From Georgenia sp. M64 (lineage in GTDB: Bacteria; Actinomycetota; Actinomycetes; Actinomycetales; Actinomycetaceae), in contig NZ_CP145809.1 in NCBI RefSeq assembly GCF_038049925.1, forward strand, positions 2,700,599-2,764,598: a stretch of 64,000 nucleotides of DNA, read 5' to 3'. This document shows, in pieces, positions 43,882 through 52,447 of the stretch. Below the pieces are notes generated by a model. That model was given only the letters and a program-made list of their open reading frames with translations, did not search any database and was not told the origin of the DNA. A program made the translations under genes and the position numbers. Every line of letters starts with the position of its first letter. Within the stretch, counting starts at the first letter, position 1.

Positions 43882-44868
43882 ATGTCCGTCCCCGTCTCCG
43901 TCCTCGACCTCGCGACCGTCCACACCGGTGGCACCGTCCGCGAGACGCTCGACAGCTCCGTCGACCTCGCCCGCCACGCCGAGCGGTGGGGCTACCGCCG
44001 CTACTGGTTCGCCGAGCACCACAACATGCCCACGGTGGCGTCCTCGGCCACCGCCGTGCTCGTCGGGCACGTCGCGGCGCACACGAGCACCATCCGGGTC
44101 GGTGCCGGCGGGGTCATGCTGCCCAACCACTCCCCCCTCGTCGTCGCCGAGCAGTTCGGCACGCTCGAGACGCTCTACCCCGGCCGCATCGACCTGGGCC
44201 TGGGCCGCGCCCCCGGCGGGGACATGGCCATGCTGCGCGCGCTGCGCCGCGACCCCTCCGCCGCGGAGAGCTTCCCGCAGGACGTGGTCGAGCTGCAGTC
44301 CCTCCTCGGTCCCCTCACGCCCGGCCAGGGCGTCCGCGCCACCCCGGGCACCGGCACCGAGGTCCCGTTGTACATCCTGGGCTCCTCCCTCTTCGGTGCC
44401 CGGCTCGCGGCGGCGCTGGGCCTGCCCTACGCCTTCGCCTCCCACTTCGCCCCGACGGCGCTCGTCGACGCCGTGCAGGCCTACCGCCGCGAGTACCGGC
44501 CGTCCGCGCGTCATCCCGAGCCGTGGGTCATCGCCGGCCTCAACGTCTTCGCCGCCGACACCGACGCCGCCGCCCGCGAGCTCCACGCCGACGCCCTGCG
44601 CGCCGGCGCAGCCCGCCTGACGCGCCGCGGCGAGGACCTCACCCCCGCCGAGGCCGACGCCGTCCTCGCCTCCCCCGCCGGCGACCAGATCCGGATGATG
44701 ACGCACTACTCCGCGGTCGGCGGGCCCGAGGGCCTCAAGGACCAGGTCGAGATGTTCGTCCGGCACGCGGGGGCGGACGAGATCATCGTCGCGACGAACG
44801 CCCCCACGCACGAGCAGCGCCGTCGCTCCTACGAGATCCTCGCCGGGGCCCTCGACCTGGCGGGTTGA
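43882..44868 (+). CDS. LLM-class flavin-dependent oxidoreductase (MsnO8/YhbW type)
   Basis: A 328-residue luciferase-like protein. It has [19 protein letters not shown], the [20 protein letters not shown] segment, [20 protein letters not shown] and a C-terminal [14 protein letters not shown]. This subgroup (single-component group 1 of the family) includes proteins of unknown substrate. ATG 43882 is preceded by AGGGAG. It stands alone, divergent from the beta-helix gene, and is only distantly related to the KPN_01858-type monooxygenase at 1685-2704. Confidence 0.88.
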   Translation: MSVPVSVLDLATVHTGGTVRETLDSSVDLARHAERWGYRRYWFAEHHNMPTVASSATAVLVGHVAAHTSTIRVGAGGVMLPNHSPLVVAEQFGTLETLYPGRIDLGLGRAPGGDMAMLRALRRDPSAAESFPQDVVELQSLLGPLTPGQGVRATPGTGTEVPLYILGSSLFGARLAAALGLPYAFASHFAPTALVDAVQAYRREYRPSARHPEPWVIAGLNVFAADTDAAARELHADALRAGAARLTRRGEDLTPAEADAVLASPAGDQIRMMTHYSAVGGPEGLKDQVEMFVRHAGADEIIVATNAPTHEQRRRSYEILAGALDLAG

Positions 44869-44964
44869 GCGCAGAATCACCGGTGGAGCCGTGTGGTTGC
44901 GGGACTCGGCCCGCCCGCCAAGACCGCCCGACGGCCGCTGGTGGGTGAGGTGGGGCAGCCCAGA

Positions 44965-45002
44965 CGCTATACGTGCACATAGACCGCTATAGGTCTGCAT
45001 AG
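44965..45002 (+). promoter_or_regulatory. Two 18-bp operator-like repeats in front of the AAA ATPase gene
   Basis: CGCTATACGTGCACATAG (44965-44982) and CGCTATAGGTCTGCATAG (44985-45002) agree at 14 of 18 positions and are spaced exactly 20 bp, about two helical turns. They end 18 bp before the GTG start, in an AT-rich island unlike the flanks. Autoregulatory binding is a reasonable guess. Confidence 0.5.
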
Positions 45003-45020
45003 TTAGTTAGGATGGGCATC

Positions 45021-46187
45021 GTGGACCCGGTGAGAAATCCGTACATGCCTGGCGCGGGCCGCAAGCCAGCCGCGCTCGTCGGTCGCGACGACACGCTGCG
45101 CTCCTGGGACATCGCCCTCCAGCGAGCAGAGCGCGGCGTCACAGATCAGCCGTTCGTGCTGTATGGCCTGCGCGGAGTTGGCAAGACCGTCCTGTTGACC
45201 CAGTTGCGCCATGACGCACAGGCACGCGACTGGTGGGTAGTTCAAGTCGAAGCGGGCGCAAACCGATCACTGCGAGAGATGCTGGGCGAAGGACTGTACG
45301 AGCCACTCTCAGAGATCAGTCGACCTTCCGCCGGGCGCAGAGTCCTTCGGGCACTGAAGACCGCCCTCTCTTTCAAGGCCTCCTACGACGCGACAGGGAC
45401 CTGGACGTTTGGAGCGGACCTGTCCGGCATTCCCGGGGGTGGCGCAGACAGCGGCGTCCTCGACACCGATCTCCGAAAGATCATCAAGGACGTATCCCTC
45501 GCGGCAGCCGAGGAGGGCGTGGGACTCGCAATCCTGATCGACGAGGCGCAGGACCTGAGCACCGCGGAGTTGACGACGCTCGCTGTGGTCTCTCAAGCTG
45601 CAGCGCAGGACAACTGGCCGGTGCTGTTCGCTCTCGCAGGTCTCCCGAGCCTTCCTCAGACGCTGGCCGAAGCAAAGTCGTACACAGAACGGTTCCAGTT
45701 CAACCCGGTCGAAAAACTGTCGCATGAGGACGCGCACGCAGCCATCGTCCGACCCGCCGAGCAGGAGGGTGTTTCATGGGACGGAGCCGCGCTCGAGAAT
45801 CTCGTCGAAGCTTCCGGTCGATAGCCTTACTTCATCCAGCAGTTCGGTCGAGAGGCATGGGATGTGGCCGATGGTGACCGCATCGAGCTGGTAGACGCGA
45901 GGGTGGGAGTCTCCGTCGGCCAGAAGCAGTTGGACAGCGGCTTCTTCAAGGCACGCTGGGACAGAACTACAGCCTCCGAGAAGCGGTACCTGCGCGCGAT
46001 GTGTCCTGAAGGTGACACTGGCGTGGGCTCGGGGGAAGTTGCTTCACGACTCAAGAAGACGATCAACGCGCTGGGGCCAACTCGCGCAAACCTGATTCAC
46101 AAAGGCCTGATCTACGCCCCCGACCACGGCGTGGTGTCCTTCACGGTGCCGGGCATGGCGGCCTTCATCCGACGACAGGCCGACTAG
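45021..46187 (+). pseudogene. AAA ATPase (ORC/Cdc6-like P-loop protein) interrupted by an in-frame stop
   Basis: The frame encodes a 388-residue ATP-binding protein broken by TAG at 45822-45824 (codon 268). Before the stop: GLRGVGKT Walker A at 49-56, ILIDEAQD Walker B near 171-178 and an arginine-rich sensor region. After it the same frame continues without shift, PYFIQQFGREAWDVADGDR up to the winged-helix-like end near 388. Homologous proteins have a Tyr-Pro-Tyr-Phe run here, so TAC to TAG is the simplest change. GTG 45021 has AGGA 8 nt upstream; ATG 45012 is the alternative. GC content is clearly lower than in its neighbours, suggesting transfer. A 267-residue truncated ATPase could still be made. 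Confidence 0.75.
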
Positions 46188-46375
46188 TCCGACCGCCTTG
46201 ACGGGCGTTGACCGGTCCGACGGCACGGCACGGCGACGGCGCCGCTCCGCCTGACAGTTTCTCCACCCAAACTCCATCTCGTGCCGGCAGGAAAGGGCGG
46301 CGCCCGACTCGCACGGGCCACGACGTCCGCCCCCGAGCCCGGGCGCGGCACAGGCACCTGCCGCAGACTGGCCCC

Positions 46376-47932
46376 ATGACCGACGCCCCCCTCGCCCTCG
46401 TCTCCGGCGCCACCGGCTACATCGGCGGCCGCCTCGTGCCCGAGCTCCTCGCCGCCGGCCTGCGGGTGCGCGCCATGGCGCGCCACCCCGACCGGCTCGA
46501 CGGGCGGCCCTGGCGCGAGGGCATCGAGGTCGTCGCGGCCGACGCCCTCGACGAGGACGCGCTCGCCGCGGCCATGGAGGGCGTGGACGTCGCCTACTAC
46601 CTCATCCACTCCCTCGGGACCGGCGCGACCTTCGAGGAGCGCGACCGGCGCACCGCCCGCACCTTCGGGGTCGCGGCCCGCCGGGCCGGCGTCGGGCGCA
46701 TCGTCTACCTCGGCGGCCTGCACCCCGAGGAGGAGGAGCTCTCCGCCCACCTGAGCTCACGCAAGGAGGTCGGGGAGATCCTCCTCGCCTCCGGCGTGCC
46801 CACCACCGTCCTGCAGGCCGCGGTCATCATCGGCTCGGGCAGCGCGTCCTTCGAGATGATGCGCTACCTCACCGAGCGGCTCCCGGCGATGATCGCGCCG
46901 AAGTGGCTGGAGAACCGGATCCAGCCCATCGCCGTGCGTGACGTCCTGCGCTACCTCGTCGGGGCGGCGTCCATGCCGGCCGACGTCAGCCGCGCGTTCG
47001 ACATCGGCGGGCCCGAGGTCCTCACCTACCGGCAGATGATGCAGCGCTACGCCGCCGTCGCCGGCCTGCCCCCGCGGGTCATCAAGACCGTCCCCGTGCT
47101 CACCCCACGGCTGGCGAGCCACTGGGTGGGCCTGGTCACCCCGGTGCCCGCCGGGCTCGCGCGCCCGCTCGTGGAGTCGCTCATCCACGAGGTCGTGGCG
47201 AAGGAGGAGGACATCAAGGCCTACGTCCCCGACCCGCCCGAGGGCCTCATCGGCTTCGACCGGGCCGTCGAGCTCGCCCTCCAGCGGGTCCGCGACTTCG
47301 ACGTCTCCACGAGCTGGTCGTCCGCCTCCCCGGCCGGCGCGCCGTCCGACCCGCTGCCCGACGACCCGGACTGGGCCGGTGGGTCCCTGCAGGTGGACGA
47401 GCGCGAGACGGTCGTCGACGCGGGCGCCGACGACCTGTGGACGGTCATCGAGGGCATCGGTGGGGCGCACGGCTGGTACTCCTGGCGCCTGGGGTGGGTG
47501 GCGCGCGGGCTCATGGACCGCGTCTTCGGCGGGCCGGGCCTGCGCCGCGGCCGACGTCATCCGCACCAGCTCGCCGTCGGCGACGCGCTGGACTGGTGGC
47601 GCGTGGAGAAGCTCGACGACGGCCACCTCCTGCGGCTGCGGGCGGAGATGCGTCTGCCCGGCGAGGCCTGGCTCGAGCTCGTGGCCGACACCGACGACGC
47701 CGGCCGGACGCTCTTCCGCCAGCGGGCGATCTACCACCCGCACGGGCTGCTCGGCCAGGCGTACTGGTGGGCGGTCTACCCCTTCCACGGCGTGGTCTTC
47801 GGCGGCATGCAGCGCAACATCGCCCGCGCCGCCGAGGAGGCGGCGAAGGCGGCGGACGGAGGGACGGCGAAGGCGGCGGACGGGGAGACGGCCGAGGACA
47901 CCGGGACCGCGGCGCAGACGACGGCCCCGTGA
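46376..47932 (+). CDS. SDR (NmrA-like) and DUF2867 fusion protein
   Basis: A 518-residue protein. The N-terminal Rossmann domain (about 1-300) has LVSGATGYIGGRLVPELLAAG and VDVAYYLIHSLG. The C-terminal DUF2867 domain (about 335-485) includes WYSWRLGWVARGLMDRVFGG, LAVGDALDWWRVE and FHGVVFGGM. The last 30 residues repeat KAADGGTAKAADG. The function is unknown; it may be an NAD(P)-dependent reductase linked to a lipid- or START-like domain. It overlaps the next gene by 4 bp, and the two are probably one transcript. Confidence 0.87.
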   Translation: MTDAPLALVSGATGYIGGRLVPELLAAGLRVRAMARHPDRLDGRPWREGIEVVAADALDEDALAAAMEGVDVAYYLIHSLGTGATFEERDRRTARTFGVAARRAGVGRIVYLGGLHPEEEELSAHLSSRKEVGEILLASGVPTTVLQAAVIIGSGSASFEMMRYLTERLPAMIAPKWLENRIQPIAVRDVLRYLVGAASMPADVSRAFDIGGPEVLTYRQMMQRYAAVAGLPPRVIKTVPVLTPRLASHWVGLVTPVPAGLARPLVESLIHEVVAKEEDIKAYVPDPPEGLIGFDRAVELALQRVRDFDVSTSWSSASPAGAPSDPLPDDPDWAGGSLQVDERETVVDAGADDLWTVIEGIGGAHGWYSWRLGWVARGLMDRVFGGPGLRRGRRHPHQLAVGDALDWWRVEKLDDGHLLRLRAEMRLPGEAWLELVADTDDAGRTLFRQRAIYHPHGLLGQAYWWAVYPFHGVVFGGMQRNIARAAEEAAKAADGGTAKAADGETAEDTGTAAQTTAP

Positions 47933-48747
47933 GCGCACCCGTCGCGGCGGTCGTCACCCGCGCCGACCGCGTCCGGCAGGTCGCGGTGACGATCAGCCTC
48001 GTCCTCTGCGTCGTCGGGTCGATGATCGGTGTCGGGGTCTTCGGCGGGACGCCGATCCAGGACGCGGCGGGCGGGCTGCTCGCCGCGGACGCCACGCACC
48101 TCGCGCCCGCGTCGCCCGCCTTCTCGGTCTGGACGGTCATCTACCTCGGGCTCGGCGCCTACACGGTCGTCCAGCTGCTGCCCGGACGCGCCGCCGACTC
48201 CTTGTTCCGCAAGGTGGGGTGGCCCGCTGCCGCGTCGATGCTCCTCAACGCGGCCTGGATCCTCGTGGTGCAGGCCGGTCTCGTGGCGCTGTCGGTGGCG
48301 GTGATCGTTGCGCTGCTCGCCGTCCTCGTGCTCATCTTCCTGCGGCTGGGCGTCGCGCACGGCCGGCGGCGCCTCGACCGCGTCGTGGTCGACGGGACCT
48401 TCGGGGCCTACCTGGGCTGGGTGAGCGTGGCGACGGTCGCCAACATCGCCGCCGCGCTGCTCGGGGCGGGCTTCACCGGTGCCGGCTTGCCGCAGGTGTT
48501 GTCGGTCGCCATGCTCGCGGTCGTCGCCGTGGTGGGCGTCGGGCTCGCCCTCGTGGGCGGCGCCGGCCGGATGTCTGCCGTGGGCCGGTACGGCGTCGCC
48601 GCGACGATGGTGTGGGGCCTGGTGTGGATCGGCGTCGGCCGCACCCAGGGCGAGCCGCTCGCCCCGGTGACGGCCTACGCCGCGTGGGCCGCGGCGGCCG
48701 TCATCGCTGCCGTGACGCTTCTGCGGTCCCGCCGCCGCACCTCCTGA
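47929..48747 (+). CDS. TspO/MBR-related tryptophan-rich membrane protein
   Basis: A 272-residue integral membrane protein with about eight hydrophobic segments. The central PASPAFSVWTVIYLGLGAYT and LLNAAWILVVQAGL, with the FxxWxxIY and NxxW patterns, resemble the TspO/MBR fold in a longer, duplicated-looking form. TspO proteins bind porphyrins and respond to light or O2. Genes of this type often follow SDR-DUF2867 genes, as here. The assignment is moderate. Confidence 0.7.
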   Translation: MSAPVAAVVTRADRVRQVAVTISLVLCVVGSMIGVGVFGGTPIQDAAGGLLAADATHLAPASPAFSVWTVIYLGLGAYTVVQLLPGRAADSLFRKVGWPAAASMLLNAAWILVVQAGLVALSVAVIVALLAVLVLIFLRLGVAHGRRRLDRVVVDGTFGAYLGWVSVATVANIAAALLGAGFTGAGLPQVLSVAMLAVVAVVGVGLALVGGAGRMSAVGRYGVAATMVWGLVWIGVGRTQGEPLAPVTAYAAWAAAAVIAAVTLLRSRRRTS

Positions 48748-48768
48748 CGAGGCGCCGCGGACCCCGCA

Positions 48769-48835
48769 GAAAAATTGCCTCGGGAAAAGTGCATCCAAAC
48801 GCATCGACCCGGGGGAAGTCCTCCATGTCAGCACC
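48769..48835 (+). promoter_or_regulatory. AT-richer candidate promoter region of the DUF4397-sortase-sigma operon
   Basis: This is one of the few A-rich runs in the window (CAGAAAAATTG, GGGAAAAGTG), followed by TGCATCCAAACGCATCGA, which contains a CATCC element like the -35 of SigK-type promoters. An autoregulated ECF promoter is plausible because the operon encodes its own SigK-like factor, but no exact -10 can be fixed. Confidence 0.3.
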
Positions 48836-48871
48836 ACAGCGCCCCACGGGGCACGACACGGAGGACCAACC

Positions 48872-49675
48872 ATGAAGACTGCAGCAGCGCTCGGCGGCTC
48901 CATCGCCGCGATCCTCGCCTTCGCCGCCGTCCCCGCCCAGGCGGACGGGCACCAGGCCCAGCTCTCCGTCCTGCACGGCGTCCCCGACCTCGTCGTCGAC
49001 GTGTGGGTCAACGGCGAGCTCACGCTCGACGACTTCGAGCCCGGCGAGCTGGCCGGTCCCCTCGACCTCGACGCCGGCACGTACACCGTGGCGATCACCG
49101 CGTCCGACGCGGCCGACGACTCCGAGCCCGCCATCGGCCCGGTCGACCTCCCGCTCGAGGCCGGCATGAGCTACACCGCCGCGGCGCACCTCGCCGAGGA
49201 CGGCACGCCGACGGCGACCCTCTTCACCAACGACACCAGCGCCACCGAGGCCGGCCAGGGGCGCCTGACCGTGCGCCACGTGGCCGCCGCACCGGCCGTC
49301 GACGTCCTCGCCGGCGACCAGGCCGTCATCACGGGTCTCGCGAACCCCGACGAGGCCTCCCTCGAGCTCGACGCCACCACCGTGCCCGCCGCGGTCGCCG
49401 CCGCCGGCACCACGGACCCGGTGATCGGGCCGGCCGACGTGCCCGTCCAGGACGGCGTGGCCACCATCGTCTACGCCTGGGGCAGCCTCGAGGACGGCAA
49501 CCTCGCGCTGGCCACCCAGACCATCGAGGGCCTGCACTCCGCGCCCGCCGGCGTCCCGACCGGCCTCGTCGAGGTCCAGGAGTCGACCTCTCCCGCGCTG
49601 TACCTGGGTCTGGCCGGCCTGCTCGCGCTCGGCCTGGGGGTCGGCGCCCGCCGCCTCGCCGCCGCCCGCAGCTGA
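48872..49675 (+). CDS. Secreted, membrane-anchored DUF4397 protein
   Basis: A 267-residue protein with a Sec signal peptide (cleavage after about AQA, residue 24) and a DUF4397 region starting AQLSVLHGVPDLVVDVWVNG and continuing in a second copy near 125 (GRLTVRHVAAAPAVDVLAG). A C-terminal membrane helix (LYLGLAGLLALGLGVGARRL) ends in an Arg-rich tail. There is no LPXTG motif, so anchoring is probably by the helix. DUF4397 is linked with sortases and SigK-like systems in actinobacteria; its role is unknown. It is the first gene of the four-gene envelope-stress-like operon. Confidence 0.85.
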   Translation: MKTAAALGGSIAAILAFAAVPAQADGHQAQLSVLHGVPDLVVDVWVNGELTLDDFEPGELAGPLDLDAGTYTVAITASDAADDSEPAIGPVDLPLEAGMSYTAAAHLAEDGTPTATLFTNDTSATEAGQGRLTVRHVAAAPAVDVLAGDQAVITGLANPDEASLELDATTVPAAVAAAGTTDPVIGPADVPVQDGVATIVYAWGSLEDGNLALATQTIEGLHSAPAGVPTGLVEVQESTSPALYLGLAGLLALGLGVGARRLAAARS

Positions 49676-49750
49676 CCCCGTCGCCGGCAGTCGCCGGTGA
49701 CCCGCACGACGCACGTACGACCAAGAACGCACTCTCCGGAGGAGGATCCC

Positions 49751-50470
49751 GTGACCGGCACCCGAGCACTCGCCGTCGCCGTCCTCCTCCTGGGTGGCTG
49801 CGCCGTAGCGGTGCAGCCACCCACCGAGACCCCGTCCCGCTCCGCCTCGGCGGAGCGGGCTCCGGCGGGGGACCTGGATGCTGCCGCGGCGGAGCCCCCG
49901 ACGGCAGACCGTCCCCCGGCGTCAGGGGAGCCCGGCGCGGCGGTGGTGCCCCCGCCACCGTCCGCGCCGGTGCCCGTGGCCGTGCGCGACGCGACCGGCG
50001 TCCCCGCCGCCCCGACGCGGACGGCGCCGGTCCGACTCGTCTACGAGGCCCTGGGCGTCGACATCCCGGTCGACGCCGTCGGGGTCGCCCCCGACGGCCA
50101 GATGGAGATCCCGGAGGACGCCGCCCGGGCGGGCTGGTACCGCCACGGTCCGGGGCTGGACGCCGGGGCCGGCACGGCCGTCCTGGCGGCGCACGCCGGC
50201 AGCTACGTCACCCCGCGCGGACCGCTCTACGACCTGCCCGACGCCCGCCCCGGCGACGTCGTCGTCCTCACGGGCGACGACGGGTCCGAGCTCCGGTACG
50301 AGGTGGAGACGGTCGAGCAGACGACCAAGACGGTCATCGACTGGTCCGCCTACTTCCGCCGCGACGGCGAGCCCCGCCTGGTCCTGGTGACCTGCGGCGG
50401 CGAGTGGGACGCGCAGCGGCAGAGCTACGACGACAACGTCACGGTCACCGCTAGGCTCGTGGGGAGCTGA
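49751..50470 (+). CDS. Class F sortase
   Basis: A 239-residue cysteine transpeptidase. The N-terminus is a lipoprotein-type signal (LLLGGC, Cys17), followed by a Pro/Ala-rich linker (20-85) and the sortase barrel. Catalytic candidates are His in AAHAGSYVTPRGPLYDL and Cys in LVLVTCGGEWD, with an Arg just after (DAQRQSYDDN). Class F enzymes attach LPXTG proteins in actinobacteria, but no LPXTG protein is encoded nearby. GTG 49751 with GGAGGA upstream. A lipid anchor on a sortase is unusual and depends on the start being right. Confidence 0.87.
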   Translation: MTGTRALAVAVLLLGGCAVAVQPPTETPSRSASAERAPAGDLDAAAAEPPTADRPPASGEPGAAVVPPPPSAPVPVAVRDATGVPAAPTRTAPVRLVYEALGVDIPVDAVGVAPDGQMEIPEDAARAGWYRHGPGLDAGAGTAVLAAHAGSYVTPRGPLYDLPDARPGDVVVLTGDDGSELRYEVETVEQTTKTVIDWSAYFRRDGEPRLVLVTCGGEWDAQRQSYDDNVTVTARLVGS

Positions 50471-50471
50471 G

Positions 50472-51074
50472 ATGTCCACGGTCGCACCGCCACGCGGCCG
50501 GGTCCCGGCAGGGGAGGTGGCCGCCGTCGACGAGGATGCCCTCGAGGCCGCCTTCCGGGCCGGCCGGCCCGAGGCTGTGCGCGACGTCTACGAGCGCTTC
50601 TCCCCCATGGTCTTCTCCATCGCCCGGCGGTCGCTCGGCAACGTCGCGGACGCCGAGGACGTCACCCAGCAGGTGTTCGTCTCGGCGTGGCGCTCACGCG
50701 AGCGGTTCGACCCCGACCGGGCCCGGATCGGCGCCTGGTTGGTGGGGATCACGCGCCACGCCGTCGCCGACGCCCACGAACGGCGCTCACGGGAGCGGCG
50801 CACGGAGGACGCCCTGTCCGCCACCGCCGAGCCGCTGACCGCCCCGCCCGGGGAGCACCCCGAGCGGGTCGTCGACCGGGTGATCGTCACGGACGCGATC
50901 GAGAGCCTGGGCGACCCGCAGCGCGCGATCATGTCCCTGGCGTTCTTCGAGGACCTCACCCACGGCCAGATCGCCGCCCGGCTCGACCTGCCGCTGGGAA
51001 CCGTGAAGTCCCACATCACCCGAAGCCTCAGACGACTACGAGCAAGGATGGAGGTGCCTGATGTCGCTCTCTGA
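50472..51074 (+). CDS. SigK-like ECF RNA polymerase sigma factor
   Basis: A 200-residue group 4 sigma factor with sigma2 (YERFSPMVFSIARRSLGNVA to DAEDVTQQVFVSAWRSRERF) and sigma4 (FEDLTHGQIAARLDLPLGTV, then KSHITRSLRRLR). The extended linker and the RskA-like partner place it near SigK (ECF19 type). It starts 1 bp after the sortase stop and overlaps the anti-sigma gene by 14 bp. It probably transcribes the DUF4397-sortase genes and itself when released from the anti-sigma factor. Confidence 0.92.
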   Translation: MSTVAPPRGRVPAGEVAAVDEDALEAAFRAGRPEAVRDVYERFSPMVFSIARRSLGNVADAEDVTQQVFVSAWRSRERFDPDRARIGAWLVGITRHAVADAHERRSRERRTEDALSATAEPLTAPPGEHPERVVDRVIVTDAIESLGDPQRAIMSLAFFEDLTHGQIAARLDLPLGTVKSHITRSLRRLRARMEVPDVAL

Positions 51075-51855
51075 CCACCACGTCGATGACGAGACCCTGG
51101 CCCTCCTCGCCCTGGGCGAGCCCGCCGACCCGGCGGTGGCCGCGCACACCCGCGACTGCCCCGTGTGCCGCGCCTCGCTCGCCGAGCTCGCCGACGTCGT
51201 GGGCCTCGCGCGCCACCCCGAGGTCGCCCGCGGGCTGGAGCGGCCCGGCCCGCACGTCTGGGACCGGATCGCCGCCGAGCTCGCGGCGGACGACGCTCCC
51301 GTCGCTCCGGCCGTGAACGCGCCGGCGTCGGCCGAGCCGGTCGGCCCGGCCACGCCACCCGGGCGGCCGATCGGCGCACCCCCCGCCCCGGCGGCCGCTG
51401 CACCCGGCCCGCGTGCGGCCGGCACCCCGTGGTGGCGCCGCCGCACGGCCTGGGTGGCGGCGGCGAGCTTCGCGCTCGGCATCGCCGGCACGCTGGCGGC
51501 GGAGAACCTCCTCGCGGCCGGCCCCGGGCCCGCCGTGGCATCGGCCGCCCTCGACCCGCTGCCCGGCTGGAGCGAGACGGGGACCGCCTCGGTCCACGAG
51601 GTCGACGGCCGCCGCGTGCTCACCGTCGAGGTGCCGGGAGCGGCGGAGGACGCCTACCGCGAGGTCTGGCTCATCGACACCGAGGTCCAGCGGCTCGTGA
51701 GCGTGGGCATCCTCACCGGCGAGCAGGGCACCTTCGAGCTGCCGGACGGGCTGGACATCGACGAGTACCCCATCGTCGACGTCTCCCGGGAGCCCCTGGA
51801 CGGCGACCCCGCACACTCCGGGGACAGCATCGTCCGCGGCCGGCTGACGGCCTGA
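51061..51855 (+). CDS. RskA-like anti-sigma factor
   Basis: A 264-residue single-pass membrane protein. The cytosolic N-terminus is a zinc anti-sigma (ZAS) domain with His29-x3-Cys33-x2-Cys36 (AAHTRDCPVC). A Pro/Ala linker is followed by a membrane helix (about 130-147) and the extracytoplasmic RskA C-terminal domain (EVWLIDTEVQRLVSVGIL, GTFELPDG). It holds the SigK-like factor inactive until a signal triggers regulated proteolysis. Confidence 0.9.
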   Translation: MSLSDHHVDDETLALLALGEPADPAVAAHTRDCPVCRASLAELADVVGLARHPEVARGLERPGPHVWDRIAAELAADDAPVAPAVNAPASAEPVGPATPPGRPIGAPPAPAAAAPGPRAAGTPWWRRRTAWVAAASFALGIAGTLAAENLLAAGPGPAVASAALDPLPGWSETGTASVHEVDGRRVLTVEVPGAAEDAYREVWLIDTEVQRLVSVGILTGEQGTFELPDGLDIDEYPIVDVSREPLDGDPAHSGDSIVRGRLTA

Positions 51856-51862
51856 CCGTGCC

Positions 51863-52369
51863 TCACCCGTCCGACGCCGCGCGCAGCGGGGTGCCGGCGA
51901 GGTCGAGCTCGTCGGCCATGGCGAGGAGGAAGTCCGCGACGTCCTGGCGGGCCTCGGGCCGCACCGCCCGGGCGATCTCGCCCATCCGACGGTGCATGCG
52001 GGCCATCCGCTCGCGCAGCTCGCGGTGCGCGTACGGCGTGGCCCGCAGGACCACCGAGCGCCGGTCCCGCGGGTGCGGCACGCGCTCGAGGTGCCCCGAC
52101 GCCGCGAGCCGGTCGACGAGCTTGGTGGTCGAGGCGGTCGAGATCCCCAGATGGGCGCTCACCTGGCGCGGGGTCGCGACCTCCCCGCGGTTCTCCGCCG
52201 CGATGATCAGCTGCAGCGCCTGGACGTCGCTGACGTTCATGTCCATGTCGGCGCTCATGCGCCGGCGCATCTCCTGGTCGGCTCGTCTGAACCGGCGGAG
52301 TGCACCCAGCACAAGGGTGGCCGGATCGTCGTCGTCGTACCAGTATCCAGGTACCTGCTCGGTGGTCAC
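51863..52369 (-). CDS. MarR-family regulator, probable CrtR-like repressor of the carotenoid operon
   Basis: A 168-residue winged-helix protein. It has the DNA-binding region ATPRQVSAHLGISTASTTKL and the wing RVPHPRDRRSVVLRATP, typical of MarR. It is divergent from idi-crtE across a 78-bp gap that holds the promoter and an inverted repeat. In Corynebacterium the MarR-type CrtR sits in the same place, represses the crt operon and releases DNA on binding GGPP; the same role is inferred here. GTG 52369 has AAGG 7 nt upstream. It is convergent with the anti-sigma gene, 7 bp apart. Confidence 0.85.
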   Translation of the reverse strand: MTTEQVPGYWYDDDDPATLVLGALRRFRRADQEMRRRMSADMDMNVSDVQALQLIIAAENRGEVATPRQVSAHLGISTASTTKLVDRLAASGHLERVPHPRDRRSVVLRATPYAHRELRERMARMHRRMGEIARAVRPEARQDVADFLLAMADELDLAGTPLRAASDG

Positions 52370-52382
52370 ACAACTACCTTAC

Positions 52383-52413
52383 TCGACAACTTGCTTGCTT
52401 ATCTAGTAAGTTG
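52383..52413 (+). promoter_or_regulatory. Promoter of the idi-crt operon overlapped by a MarR operator-like inverted repeat
   Basis: The -35 TCGACA (52383-52388), an 18-bp spacer and -10 TAAGTT (52407-52412) form a plausible promoter. The inverted repeat CAACTT (52387-52392) / AAGTTG (52408-52413) covers it, so binding would block RNA polymerase. The same AT-rich 78-bp gap also serves the divergent regulator gene. Confidence 0.5.
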
Positions 52414-52447
52414 CCGTCATCCCCCGACGCTCCTCCAGGAGGCCGAG

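Noticed and set aside
45822-45824. TAG in the AAA ATPase as a recoded (pyrrolysine or suppressed) codon
   Set aside because: No pyrrolysine genes or readthrough signal are visible, and the residue expected here is an ordinary aromatic one; mutation or sequence error is simpler.
49600-49675. LPXTG-type sorting signal in the DUF4397 protein
   Set aside because: A C-terminal hydrophobic helix and Arg-rich tail are present, but no LPXTG or close variant precedes them.
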